Notes under the pieces: generated by a model
Database searches by the model: none
Seen by the model: the letters and a program-made list of their open reading frames with translations, nothing else
Told to the model about the DNA's origin: nothing
Source: Gaiellasilicea sp963763755
Lineage (GTDB): Bacteria; Actinomycetota; Thermoleophilia; Gaiellales; Gaiellaceae
Assembly: GCA_963763755.1 (NCBI GenBank)
Contig: CAVXQE010000004.1
Span: forward strand, 220,163-284,162
Direction: 5' to 3'
Length of the DNA stretch: 64,000 bases
Program-made: the position numbers and the translations under genes
Shown here: positions 1 to 9,496 of the stretch, one piece after another
Layout of the letters: the number at the start of each line of letters is the position of its first letter
Position numbering within the stretch: position 1 is the stretch's first letter

Positions 1-13
1 ACGACACCGACTG

Positions 14-1848
14 TCAAACCGGGAAGGCCAGCTGGTCGACGAACAGGTCGTTGAAGTCGGCGCGGCCGGAGAGCTCGACGTACTCGACCTCTTCGACGAT
101 CGCGGCCGCGGCCGCACGCTCCTGCACCGAGAGCGCGACGATCTTCGCGCCCTCGCCGGCGACGTTGCCTGCCGAGACAATGCGTGTCAGCGGCAGCTTC
201 GGGACGAGCCCGATCTTCACCGCGCTCGCGGCCGAGAGGTAGGAGCCGAACGAGCCGGCGAGCAGCACCTGCGCGATCTCCTCGGGCGCGATCCCGAGGT
301 CGCGGCAGAGCAGGTTCCAGCCGGTCGCGATCGACGCCTTGGCGAACTGCAGCTCACGCACGTCGCGCTGGGAGAGATAGACCTCGTCGCTGAGGTGGAA
401 GACGTTCTCCTCGCCGATCTTCCCGAACCGATCCGACTCCCCGAGCACGAAGCGGCCCGAGCGGTCGAGGAGCCCGGCGCCGACGAGCTCGGCGACGGCG
501 TCCACGAGGCCCGAGCCGCACATCCCCTGCGGCTCGACGTCGCCGATCACGGTCAGCTCGACCTCGCCGTCGCGGATCTTCACGCCCTCGATCGCACCGT
601 CCGCGGCGCGCATGCCGCACTTGATCTGCGCGGCCTCGAAGGCCGGTCCCGCGGGCGCGGCGGTGGCGAGCGCCCGCGCCGAGGAGCCGAGCGCGATCTC
701 GCTGTTCGTGCCGACGTCGATGAAGAGGCGGATCCGGCGGTCGAGCGTGAGGCCCGTCGCGAGCAGGCCGGCGACGATGTCGCCGCCGACGTAGGCGCCC
801 ATCGCGGGGAAGAGCACGGCCGGCGCGCGCTCGTGGACGCGGATGCCGAAGTCGGCGGCGGTCGCGGGCGGCAGCGTGGCCGCGGCCATCGTGAACGGCG
901 CCATCGAGAGCGGCTCCGGGTCGATCCCGAGCGCGATCTGGATCATCGTCTGGTTGCCGGTGACCGAGATCTCGTAGATCTCGCCCGGCGGCACACCGGC
1001 CTCCTCGCACACCTCCTGCGCGAGCTCGTCGAGCGTCTCGTGCGCGCGGCTCTGCAGGAGCCCGAGCGCGTCGGGGTCGAGCATCGTCGCGGAGACGCGC
1101 GAGATCACGTCGGCGCCGAAGGGCTGCTGCTTGTTCAGCTGCGACTGCACGGCGAGCGGCGAGCCGGTCTCGAGGTCGAGCAGGTTCGCGACGACGGTCG
1201 TCGTCCCGAGGTCGAACGCGATCGCGAAGCGTCCGCCCGGTCGTGTCGCCCGGCTCGACGTCGAGCAGCAGGTCGTCGCAGAGGACGGCGGTCACCTTGA
1301 AGTCGGCGGCGCGCAGCGTGCCGCCGAGCGTGCGCATGACCTCGAGCGGCACGCGCAGCTCGACGTCGTCCATCGCCGCGAGCACGCGCTCGAGATCGGA
1401 GGCCTGGTCCTCGAGCGTCGGCTCCTCGAGCTCGAGGTAGCGCTTCTGCACCGCGGGCCGGAGGATCACGTGCCGGCCGACGCCCACGAGCGCCGCCTTC
1501 GGCCGCGAGGAGAGCGGCGGCACCTCGACGACGAGATCCTCCTCCGCCGGCGCGCGGCAGGCGAGCCGCCAGCCCGCCTTCAGCTCCTCGATCGAGAACG
1601 CGCGCGGATCGACGGACGACAGCGGCACCTTCCCCTCGACGACGCGCACCTTGCACTTCTTGCAGGTGCCGTGGCCGCCGCAGGTCGAGTCGATCGCGAT
1701 CCCGTTCCAGCTCGCTGCGTCGAAGAGCGTCGTCCCGGCCGGGACGCGCGCCTCCTTCGCCGGCGCGCCGTTGTCGCCGGTCGGCTCGAAGCGCAGCAGG
1801 ACGCGGTCCTTCTGCGGCGCACGGCGGCAGGATCTCGGCAGCGCTCAC
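14..1848 (-). CDS. Corrinoid activation protein, RACo/RamA-like ASKHA-domain ferredoxin (frameshifted)
   Basis: Reductive activator that returns the inactive Co(II) corrinoid of a methyl-carrying protein to Co(I) at ATP cost. The N-terminal ferredoxin part shows CGGHGTCKKCKV, a [2Fe-2S] Cys pattern. A linker follows, then an ASKHA/DUF4445 domain with AFDLGTTTV and LLAGSFGSYLS. The GTG start overlaps the stop of the upstream methyltransferase (GTGA). Reading requires two single-base shifts, one near 1828 just after the start and one in a C run near 1236. Both flanks remain strongly conserved, so these are probably sequence errors. It is the last gene of the minus-strand corrinoid operon, where such an activator is expected. 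Family assignment is firm. The exact partner is inferred from position. Confidence 0.85.
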
Positions 1849-2704
1849 GACGCTGCGGCCGCCTGCTTCTCGCGGAACGACGCGATCCAGCGCGCGCCCC
1901 ACTCGTCGCGGCCGAGCAGCAGGTCGCCCGCCCGCACGGCGTCGACGCACTCCGGGGAGCGCGCGTCCATGATCGCGCTCGTCAGCCCGTGGCTCTGCGC
2001 GATCGAGAGGAACGCGCCGCCGAGCGTGCTCCGCCGCGGCAGGCCGAAGGCCGTGTTCGAGGCGCCGCAGGTCGTGTTGACGCCGAGGTGCTCGCGGATC
2101 AGAGCGAGCGTCTCGACGAAGAGCGTGACCGCGTTCGGCAGCGCGCCGACGGGCATCGCGAGCGCGTCGATGACGACGTCCTCCGGCGGGATCCCGTAGT
2201 CGCCGGCGGCGGAGACGATCTTCTTCGCCACCTGCCAGGCGCACCTCGGGCTCCATCGGGATGTCCTCGTCGTTCGCGAGCCCGATCACGGCGGCGCCGT
2301 GCTTGGCGACGAGCGGCAGGATCGCCTCCAGGCGCTCGTCCTCGCCGGTGACGGAGTTGACGAGCGCCTTGCCCTCGTACGCCTCCAGGCCCGCTTCGAG
2401 CGCTTCGATCACCGACGAGTCGAGGCAGAGCGGCAGGTCGGTCAGGCCCTGCACGATGCGGACCGCCTCGCCCATCAGCGCGACCTCGTCGGCGAGCGGA
2501 TCGCCGACGTTGACGTCGAGCATGTCCGCACCGCCGGCCGACCTGCTCGGGAACGTCGATCTCGAGCTGGGAGAGGTCGCCCGCCTGCAGCAGCGCCTGG
2601 AAGGCCTTGCGCCCGGTCGGGTTGATCCGCTCGCCGATGATGCAGAACGGCTGCTCCGGACCGATGACGACGGTCCTAGACCGCGACTGGATGACGGTTT
2701 CCAC
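1845..2704 (-). CDS. Methyltetrahydrofolate:corrinoid methyltransferase, pterin-binding MeTr family (MtgA-like, frameshifted)
   Basis: Predicted to move the methyl group between a methyl-corrinoid protein and tetrahydrofolate. A DHPS-like TIM barrel is visible: FCIIGERINPTGRKAF at the N-terminus, a middle segment ADMLDVNVGD, and CGASNTAFGLP, typical of MtgA/AcsE-type MeTr proteins. Single-base shifts near 2535 and 2240 split the barrel into three frames. The proposed GTG start follows MetF closely, but the boundary between the two genes is blurred by the shifts. Its neighbours are the corrinoid protein, MetV/MetF and RACo, which supports a role in passing corrinoid-bound methyl to folate. The substrate of the partner MttB-family enzyme is not fixed by this protein. 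Confidence 0.82.
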
Positions 2705-3617
2705 TCGCCCCCTCTCCTCTCGCGTCGGGATCCCGAGCCGCGGCAGAGCGCCGCAATGCCCGCGTCCTTGCGGAAGCTGATCAGGTGCAGGCCGGCGACT
2801 CCCGGCAGCGCGAGCGCGTGCTCGGCGAGCTCGCAGGCGACCTCGAAGGCCGCCTCTTGCTGGTCGGCGGCGCGCTCGACCCGGGCGATCGTCGCCGCGG
2901 GGATCGAGATCCCCGGAACGTTCTCGTCGATGAAGCGGAGCGCCGAGGCGCTGCGGACGATCACGACCGACGGCAGCAGCGACACACTCGTTCGGTCAGC
3001 TCGGTGCGCGACGGCCTCGGCCACGAACCGCTCGACCCGCTCGGGCTCGAAGCAGAGCTGGAGCTGGAGGAAGCGCGCGCCGGCGCGGGCCTTCTTCCAG
3101 CGCGCGCTCGACGCGGCGCTCGAACGGCGGCGCGCCCGGATTCTCGACCGCGCCGAGGAAGAGGTGCGGCGCCGGGACGACCGGGCGACCCGAGAGGTAG
3201 CGGCCCTCCGCGATGCCCCGGGCCGTCTCGAGCAGCTGCGGGGCGTCGAGGTCGAAGACGCGCCGCGCCTCGGGCTCGTCGCCGGCGGTGACGTCGTCGC
3301 CGGTCAGGCAGCAGATGTTCTCGATCCCGTGCAGCGCGGCGCCGACGATCTCGGACTGGAGCGCGAGGCGGTTGCGGTCGCGGCAGACGAGCTGGAGCAC
3401 CGGCTCCTCGCCGCAGCGCCTTGATCGCGAGCGCGAGGGCGAGCGCCGAGGCGTGGGCGTGGGCGGCCGTGTTGTCGGTCGCGTTGACCGCGTCGAGGTA
3501 CGGCGCCATCGGCTCGAGGTAGCGGGCGACCGAGTCGAGGTCGTTGCTGCGACGGCGCCGAGCTCCGCGGTGAGCGACGAGCCGACCGGCTCCGAGAGCA
3601 TCCTCGAGCCGCGACAT
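2705..3617 (-). CDS. metF: Methylenetetrahydrofolate reductase, MetF family (frameshifted)
   Basis: FAD enzyme interconverting methylene-THF and methyl-THF. Recognisable segments are YLDAVNATDNTAAHAH, EPVLQLVCRDRNRLAL, NICCLTGDDV and a C-terminal GISIPAATIARVE. The ATG start overlaps the stop of the metV-like gene (TGATG). At least four shifts are needed (near 3580, 3545, 3415 and 3100), and the stop codon is not resolved near 2705. In this operon the likely direction is oxidation of methyl-THF produced by the corrinoid methyltransferase, although the sequence cannot show direction. The adjoining MetV-like partner is a known arrangement in acetogen-type MetF systems. Confidence 0.82.
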
Positions 3618-3971
3618 CAGGGCGTGGGCTCCCAGCCGGGCGGGGTCTGGCGGTCGCGCTTCGTCACCCAGTTCGCCCACGACGATGTGCCCCAGAGCCG
3701 GTTGTCGACCGGCGGCCGCAGCTCGTGGAACTCGTCCGTCCAGGGCAGCCGTTCGGCGCGGTCCCAGCGCCTTCAGCCAGACGCAGCGCATCTCGGGCTT
3801 CACCTCGCAGCCGCCGTCGGCGCGAACGCCCCCGCACGGCCCGTTCCGGAGCTGCTTCGGGCAGGTCATCGGGCACGTCAGCCCGGTCGAGTGCAGGACG
3901 CACTGGCCGCACATGCTGCAGCCGAACACCGGTCCTTGACCGCATGCTCGACGGTCGACGAGCAAGCTCAC
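3617..3971 (-). CDS. MetV-like protein, MTHFR C-terminal cysteine-rich domain (frameshifted)
   Basis: Small Cys-rich partner of MetF (MTHFR_C/MetV family). The visible core is FGCSMCGQCV, GLTCPMTCPKQLRNGPCGG and GGCEVKPEMRCVWLKA, with many Cys residues able to bind metal or Fe-S clusters. The C-terminus reads RLPWTDEFHEL up to a TGA that overlaps the ATG of metF. A GTG start at the right edge fits a short N-terminus reading VSLLVD, then STVEHAVKD. Compensating shifts near 3950 and 3930 and another near 3765 are needed. About 118 residues when corrected. In acetogens MetV links MetF to redox partners. That role here is inference. Confidence 0.75.
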
Positions 3972-4638
3972 GCCGGAACCGACGGCCTGCCGCCGCTGCT
4001 CGATCAGGGTCTTCGCGAGGCGAACCGCGGTCGAGGCGTCCGCCGCGTAGCCGTCGGCGCCGACGGCGTCCGCGTACTCCTGCGTCACCGGCGCGCCGCC
4101 GACCATCACGATCACCTCGTCGCGCAGGCCCGACTTCTGGAGCGCGTTGATGTTCGCCTTGAACATCGGCATCGTCGTCGTCAGGAAGGCGGAGAAGCCG
4201 ACGATGTCGGGCTTGTGCTCGACGATCTGCTCGACGAACTTCTCGGGCGCGACGTTGACGCCGAGGTCGATCACGGTGAAGCCGGCGCCCTCGAGCATGA
4301 TGTTGACGAGGTTCTTGCCGATGTCGTGCACGTCGCCCTTGACCGTGCCCATCACGAAGGTGCCCACCTGGCGCGCGCCCGTCTCGGCGAGGAGCGGGCG
4401 GAGGATGTCGAGCGCGCCCTGCATCGCCCGCGCCGCGATCAGCATCTCCGGGACGAAGTAGTCGCCGCGCTCGAAGCGGGCGCCGACCTCCTCGAGCGAG
4501 GGGATGAGCGCGTCGTAGAGCATCGACTCGGGCTCCATGCCCGTCCTCGAGCCCGCGCTCGACGAGCTCTTTCACCTCGGGCGCATCGCCGACGAGCGTG
4601 TGGTCGTAGAGCCCCTGGAGGATCTCGTCGTGCGTCAT
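3968..4638 (-). CDS. Corrinoid (cobalamin-binding) methyl-carrier protein, MtgC/MtbC-like (frameshifted)
   Basis: Carries a methyl group on cobalt between the substrate-specific methyltransferase and the folate methyltransferase. The N-terminal helical cap reads MTHDEILQGLYDHTLVGDA. The B12 domain has GDVHDIGKNLV, the DxHxxG base-off histidine motif, then DIVGFSAFLTTTMP and VMVGGAPVTQEYADAVGADG. One shift near 4540 joins cap and core. The end runs into the metV-like gene because of a further shift near 3970. The ATG overlaps the stop of the iclR gene (ATGA), so it is probably translationally coupled. Corrected length of about 215-220 residues matches MtgC/MttC-type proteins. Confidence 0.88.
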
Positions 4639-5355
4639 GCGGCACCTCGCTTGTCGTCTTGGTGGCCGAGCCTGCGGGAGAGGGCGTGTGCGTGCTGGAC
4701 GAGCGCGGGCGCCAGCTCCTCGATGCGGCTGCGCGTGAGGCGGATCGTGGGACCGGAGATCGAGAGCGCCGCGATGCGCGGTCGCCGTCGCCGCCGAAGA
4801 CGGGCGCGGCGAGCGCGGTCAGGCCGACCTCGAGCTCGTCGACGGCGGTCGCGTAGCCGCGCGCGCGAATCGCTCGCGAGATCCTCGGGGTTGCTGTGCT
4901 CGGAGGCCGCCGCGCCCCAGGCGAGGAAGACCTTGCCGTTCGCCGTGAGGTGGTACGGGACGCGCTTTCCGACCCAGTTCGTGGAGCCGATGAAGTGCCG
5001 GCTGTCACGCTGGGAGAGCTGGTCGACGCCGAGCGGCGTCGGGACGCCGAGGTTCACCGTCTCGCCGGACTCTTCCGCGAGCGCGTCGAGATGCTCGTCC
5101 GCGAGCTCGACCAGCGTGACGTCGGGCTCGGTCCGCTGCGCGAAGCGGAGGAGGACCGGTCCCGGGCCGCACCGGCGCGCGATCGCCGTCGCGCTGGAGG
5201 AGGCCCTGCCGCTCGAGCGCGGCGAGGAGCCGGGAGGTGGTGCTCTTCGGCAGCTCGGTGGCCTCGGCGAGCTCGCCGACTCCGAGCGGCCGCGCGCTCT
5301 CGACGACGCGCACGAGCAGCTGCGCGGCCCGGTCGACTGCTTGACTTCCGGCCAT
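4635..5355 (-). CDS. IclR-family transcriptional regulator (frameshifted)
   Basis: The winged-helix N-terminal domain reads GVGELAEATELPKSTTSRLL. The effector domain includes NLGVPTPLGVDQLSQ, STNWVGKRVPYHLTANGKVF and IAALSISGPTIRLT, the normal IclR ligand domain. Three shifts near 5165, 4870 and 4785 are needed for the full protein of about 240 residues. It is the first gene of the minus-strand corrinoid operon and divergent from the MttB-family gene, with a perfect palindrome between them, so it very likely controls both arms. The effector is unknown. A betaine or related quaternary amine is plausible from context only. Confidence 0.85.
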
Positions 5356-5383
5356 AACCCATATTATGGAACAACGAGTTCCA
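5352..5383. promoter_or_regulatory. Divergent control region with IclR-type operator
   Basis: TGGAAC-AACGA-GTTCCA at 5367-5383 is a perfect 6-base dyad with a 5-base centre. CCATAA at 5352-5357 pairs with TTATGG at 5364-5369 as a second, overlapping dyad. They lie in the 68 bases between the iclR start and the MttB-family start. On the plus strand TTGACT (5341-5346) and TTATGG (5364-5369) are 17 bases apart, a possible promoter for the plus arm whose -10 would be covered by the operator. IclR proteins often bind GGAA/TTCC dyads. The assignment to this regulator is inference from position. Confidence 0.6.
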
Positions 5384-5423
5384 CCTTCCGCAAGTCGGTC
5401 GCGACTCTGAGAGGATCAGCAGC

Positions 5424-6863
5424 ATGTTCGTGAACCGGATGCCGCGCTACGAGATCCTCTCCGAGGATGCCGTCGCGACGCTCGACGGCGGCTGGCGGCG
5501 GATCGTCTCCGAGCTCGGAATCGAGTTCCTGCTCCCGGAGGCCGTGGACGCGTTCGCGCAGGCCGGCCAGGAGGTCGACGGCGAGCTGGTCAAGCTCGAC
5601 CCGGACTTCGTGCTCGAGCAGGTCGCGAAGGCGCCGCGCGAGTTCGACGTCCAGGCGCGGAACCCGGAGCACTCGATCCACGTCGGCGGCGACCACATGT
5701 CGTTCGCCTCGGTCTACGGGCCGCCGTTCGTCCGGGAGGGCGCGATGCGGCGCAACGCGTCGATGGAGGACTTCGAGAACTTCTGCAAGCTCTCGCAGAC
5801 GTTCCCGCAGCTCGACTCGGCGGGCGGGACGATCGTCGAGCCCGAGGACACGCCGCTCGACTCGCGCCACCTGGACATGGTGCTCGCGCTCCAGACGCTG
5901 ACCGACAAGCCCTACATGGGCTCGGTCACCTCGGCCGAGAACGCGAAGGACACGATCGCGATGGGCGAGATCCTCTTCGGCGGCCGCGAGGCGATCGAGG
6001 CGAAGCCGGTCTCGATCTCGCTGATCAACGTCAACTCGCCGCTCCGCTACGACGACCGGATGCTCGGGGCGATGCTCGAGTACGTGCGCGCCGGGCAGCC
6101 CGTCGTGATCACGCCGTTCCTGCTGATGGGCGCGATGTCGCCCGTCTCGGTGCCCGCGGCACTGACGCAGCAGATGGCGGAGGCGCTCGCCGGGATCGCG
6201 CTCGCACAGCTGATCCGGCCCGGGACGCCCGTGATCTTCGGCTCGTTCCTCTCGAACACGGACATGCAGTCCGGCTCTCCGAGCTTCGGCACGCCCGAGT
6301 CGGCGGTCGGCCTTCTCTGCACCGGGCAGATCGCGCGCCACTTCGGCCTTCCCTGGCGGAGCGGCGGCGGGCTCACGTCGAGCCAGACCGCGGACGCCCA
6401 GGCCGCCTACGAGGCGATGATGACGATGCTCCCGACCTTCCTCGCCGGCGCGAACTGGGTCATGCACTCGGCCGGGTGGCTGGAATCCGGGCTCGTGTCG
6501 TGCTACGAGAAGTTCGTGATCGACATCGAGATCCTGCGGATGCTGAAGGAGGAGTTCACGCCGCTCGAGGTGGACGAGGCGAGCCTCGCCTGGGGCGCGC
6601 ACCAGGAGGTCGGGCACGGCGGCCACTTCCTCGGCGCCGAGCACACGCTCGAGCGCTTCCGGGAGTGCTTCTACCGTCCGCTCCTCTCCTCGACGGAGAA
6701 CTTCGAGCGCTGGAAGAAGCTCGGGGAGCGAGACGCCACCGAGCGCGCCGGCGAGATCTGGCGCAAGACGCTCGAGGAGTACGAGCAGCCGCCCCTCGAC
6801 GACGGGATCCGGACGTCGCTCGGGGAGTACGTCGTCCGCCGTCGCGCCGAGCTCGGCGATTAG
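5424..6863 (+). CDS. Trimethylamine methyltransferase family protein (MttB superfamily, MtgB-like, non-pyrrolysine)
   Basis: Substrate-specific methyltransferase that demethylates a quaternary or tertiary amine and methylates the corrinoid protein. The protein is intact, 479 residues, with MttB-superfamily stretches such as AGGTIVEPEDTPLDSRH, AQLIRPGTPVIFGSF and RSGGGLTSSQTADAQAAYE, and no in-frame amber codon. It therefore belongs to the pyrrolysine-free branch whose studied members act on glycine betaine (MtgB), proline betaine, carnitine or similar compounds. GAGAGG lies upstream of the ATG. It leads the plus arm, followed by two dehydrogenases and a betaine-type importer, which makes glycine betaine the leading candidate substrate. 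Confidence 0.88.
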   Translation: MFVNRMPRYEILSEDAVATLDGGWRRIVSELGIEFLLPEAVDAFAQAGQEVDGELVKLDPDFVLEQVAKAPREFDVQARNPEHSIHVGGDHMSFASVYGPPFVREGAMRRNASMEDFENFCKLSQTFPQLDSAGGTIVEPEDTPLDSRHLDMVLALQTLTDKPYMGSVTSAENAKDTIAMGEILFGGREAIEAKPVSISLINVNSPLRYDDRMLGAMLEYVRAGQPVVITPFLLMGAMSPVSVPAALTQQMAEALAGIALAQLIRPGTPVIFGSFLSNTDMQSGSPSFGTPESAVGLLCTGQIARHFGLPWRSGGGLTSSQTADAQAAYEAMMTMLPTFLAGANWVMHSAGWLESGLVSCYEKFVIDIEILRMLKEEFTPLEVDEASLAWGAHQEVGHGGHFLGAEHTLERFRECFYRPLLSSTENFERWKKLGERDATERAGEIWRKTLEEYEQPPLDDGIRTSLGEYVVRRRAELGD

Positions 6864-6881
6864 GGAACCAAGGAGGGTCTG

Positions 6882-8045
6882 TTGGCCGTAGAGGTGGAAG
6901 TGGTGCGCTCGGTCGAGGTGCCGACGCGGATGGTGCACGGGCCGGGCGCGCTCGCGCGGCTCGGCGAGCTGCAGCGCGAGCTCGGGCTCGCGAGGCCGCT
7001 GCTGGTGACGGACAAGGGCGTGGCCGCCGCCGGTCTCGTCGACCGGGCGCTCGAGCAGCTCGACGGTGCCGTTCTCTTCGACGGCGTCCGGCCGAACCCG
7101 GACCTGGAGCTCGTCGGAGAGGGATCGGCCGCCTACCGCGAGGCCGGCTGCGACGGGCTCGTCGCGCTCGGCGGCGGCTCCTCGATCGACGCCGCGAAGG
7201 CGATCGGGGTCGAGGTCGTGCACGGCGGCTCGATCCTCGAGTACGAGTACGGCGGGACGCCGTTGACGAAGCGCGTGCCGCCGCTGGTCGCGATCCCGAC
7301 CACGGCCGGAACGGGCAGCGAGGTGACGCTCTGGGCCGTGATCACCGACCACGAGCGGCAGATCAAGTTCAACGTCGGCGGGACGCCGCTGATCGGGCCG
7401 CACGCCGCGCTCATCGACCCGGAGCTGATGCTGGGGCTGCCGCCGGCGGTCACCGCCGCGACCGGGCTCGATGCGCTCTCGCACGGGGTCGAGTGCTACA
7501 CGTGCGACTACCACCAGCCGTTCAACGACGCCGTCGCGCTGCACGCGATCGAGCTCGTCGGCGGCTGGCTGCGGGCGGCGTTCGAGGACGGCTCCAATCT
7601 CGAGGCGCGCACCCACATGGCTCACGCCGCGACGCTCGGCGGGATGGCGTACGGGACGGAGAGCGCGGGCGCCGCGCACGCGATGAGCCAGTCCGCCGGC
7701 GGCGTCCACGACTGCCCGCACGGCGCGCTCACCGCGCGGGTCCTCGTTCCGGTCTGCCGCTACAACGTCCCGGCCGCGCCCGACCGCTACGCCCGGATCG
7801 CGCAGGCGCTCGGCGTCGACACGTCCGGACTGGACATCGACCAGGCGGCGTACGCGGGGGTGGATGCGCTCGCGCGCCTGACGGACGACGTCGGCATCCC
7901 CTCGATGGCCGAGCTCGGCTTCTCGGAGGACGAGATCCCGATGCTGGCGCGGATCGCGTACGAGGATCCGCAGACGTTCGGCAACGCGCGCGAGGTCGAC
8001 GTCGCGGCCTACGAGGAGATCTACCGGGAGGCGTTCACGGCGTGA
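6882..8045 (+). CDS. Iron-containing alcohol dehydrogenase (type III), candidate choline dehydrogenase
   Basis: NAD-type Fe-ADH fold: VALGGGSSIDAAKAIG is the coenzyme GGGS motif and IPTTAGTGSEVTLW the second conserved loop. Metal-ligand histidines appear in ALSHGVEC and later around HDCPHGALTARVL. 387 residues, the usual length. TTG start with a strong AAGGAGGG ribosome site. The stop overlaps the aldehyde dehydrogenase GTG. Bacillus GbsB, a type III alcohol dehydrogenase, oxidises choline beside GbsA and Opu transporters, and the same set of families is present here. Choline as substrate is therefore reasonable but unproven. Another small alcohol derived from the demethylated product is possible. 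Confidence 0.85.
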   Translation: MAVEVEVVRSVEVPTRMVHGPGALARLGELQRELGLARPLLVTDKGVAAAGLVDRALEQLDGAVLFDGVRPNPDLELVGEGSAAYREAGCDGLVALGGGSSIDAAKAIGVEVVHGGSILEYEYGGTPLTKRVPPLVAIPTTAGTGSEVTLWAVITDHERQIKFNVGGTPLIGPHAALIDPELMLGLPPAVTAATGLDALSHGVECYTCDYHQPFNDAVALHAIELVGGWLRAAFEDGSNLEARTHMAHAATLGGMAYGTESAGAAHAMSQSAGGVHDCPHGALTARVLVPVCRYNVPAAPDRYARIAQALGVDTSGLDIDQAAYAGVDALARLTDDVGIPSMAELGFSEDEIPMLARIAYEDPQTFGNAREVDVAAYEEIYREAFTA

Positions 8046-9490
8046 GCACCGCGACAAGGGACTACGGGATGGTGATCGGCGGCGAGTGGACCGACTCGGA
8101 CGCGCGGCTCGAGGCGACGAGCCCCGGCAGCGGCGAGTCGCTCGGCTCCGTGCCGGAGGGGACGCGCGAGGACGCGCAGAGGCGATCGCGGCGGCGAACG
8201 GCGCCTGGCGCGACTGGTCTCGCCGCTCGGCGTTCGAGCGTGCGGCGGCGATGGAGCGGGTCGCCGACCTGATCGTCGAGCGCCGCGACGAGCTCGCGCT
8301 GACGCTGACGCTCGATCAGGGCAAGCCGCTGCACAGCGAGTCGTACGGCGAGGTGGACGAGCTCGTCGAGTACTGGCGCATGGCGGCGGCGGACGTGAAG
8401 CGGCTGGACGGGACGATGCCACCGTCGGTCGACGCGTCGAAGCGGATCCTCGGCTACCGCGTCCCGCGCGGCGTCGTCGGCGTGATCACGCCGTGGAACT
8501 GGCCTTACACGATGCCCGCCGAGCTGCTCGCGCCCGCGCTGGCGGCCGGCAACGCCGTCGTCTGGGCGCCCGCGTCGTCGACCTCGATCTGCGCGGCGAA
8601 GCTCGCGGAGTGCATCGTCGACGCCGAGTTTCCGGCCGGCGTCTTCTCGATGGTCACCGGCCGCGGCGCCGTCGTCGGCGACGAGATCGCCGGCAGCCCG
8701 GGCACCCACGCGATCGGCTTCATCGGCTCCGTCGACACCGGGCTGAAGGTGGCGACGCGCGCGGCCGGGAAGGCGATGCTGCTCGAGCTCGGCGGCAACG
8801 GGCCGATGATCGTGCTCGAGGACGCGGACGTCGCCGCGGCGGCCGAGGCGAGTCTCGTCGCGTCGTTCCTCTGCGCCGGGCAGAGCTGCACGGCGGGCGA
8901 GCGGTTCCTCGTCCACGAGTCCGTCCACGACGAGTTCGTCGAGCGACTGCGCGAGGCGGTGGAGCGCGAGATCCGGCTCGGCGACCCGCTCCTCACCGGA
9001 GACGACGATGGGGCCGCTGAACAACGAGTCGACCGCGGAGAAGATGGACCGCCACGTCGCCGACGCGCTCGACCAGGGCGCCGAGCTCGTCGCCGGCGGC
9101 GCCCGCGCCGAGGGCTTCCCGACCGCGCTCTACTGGCAGGCGACGGTGCTCGATCGCGTCACCGAGGAGATGGAGGTCGCCCGCGAGGAGACGTTCGGCC
9201 CGGTGATCCCGATCACGACGATCTCGAGCGACGACGAGGCGCTGCAGATCGCGAACGCGTCTCCCTACGGGCTCCTGACCGCCGTCTGGACGCGCGACCT
9301 GGCCCGTGGCCTGCGCTTCGCGGAGGCGGTCGACGCCGGCTGGGTGAACATCAACGAGTCGACGAACTACTGGGAGAGCCACCTCCCGTTCGGCGGCCGT
9401 TCGGGCAAGAGCTCCGGCGTCGGCCGGGTCGGCGGACGGGAGGCGATGGAGACGTTCACCGAGCCGAAGACGGTGGTGGTGACGCTCTAG
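8042..9490 (+). CDS. Aldehyde dehydrogenase, candidate betaine-aldehyde dehydrogenase (frameshifted)
   Basis: NAD(P)-dependent ALDH. The cofactor and catalytic motifs are GVITPWNWPY, LELGGNGP (general-base Glu) and LCAGQSCTAGERF (nucleophile Cys). The C-terminus has EETFGPVIPI and LPFGGRSGKSSGVGR. The GTG overlaps the stop of the alcohol dehydrogenase. Shifts near 8180 and 9005 break the frame. Corrected length about 482 residues. The pairing with a type III alcohol dehydrogenase and a ProU-type importer suggests choline to betaine oxidation (GbsA-like). The sequence alone supports only the ALDH superfamily, and succinate-semialdehyde or other aldehyde specificities remain possible. Confidence 0.85.
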
Positions 9491-9496
9491 GCGCGT

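Noticed and set aside
2961..4538. 525-residue fusion of corrinoid protein and MetV-like/MetF pieces
   Set aside because: The joined frame arises from shifts near 3970 and 3765. Family boundaries and start/stop overlaps support separate genes.
5424..6863. Pyrrolysine-containing trimethylamine methyltransferase
   Set aside because: No in-frame amber codon and full length without it, so the non-pyrrolysine branch fits.
5364..8057. 897-residue open frame on the minus strand
   Set aside because: Antisense to the MttB-family and alcohol dehydrogenase genes, Arg/Asp/Val-rich with no domain. A shadow of high-GC coding DNA.
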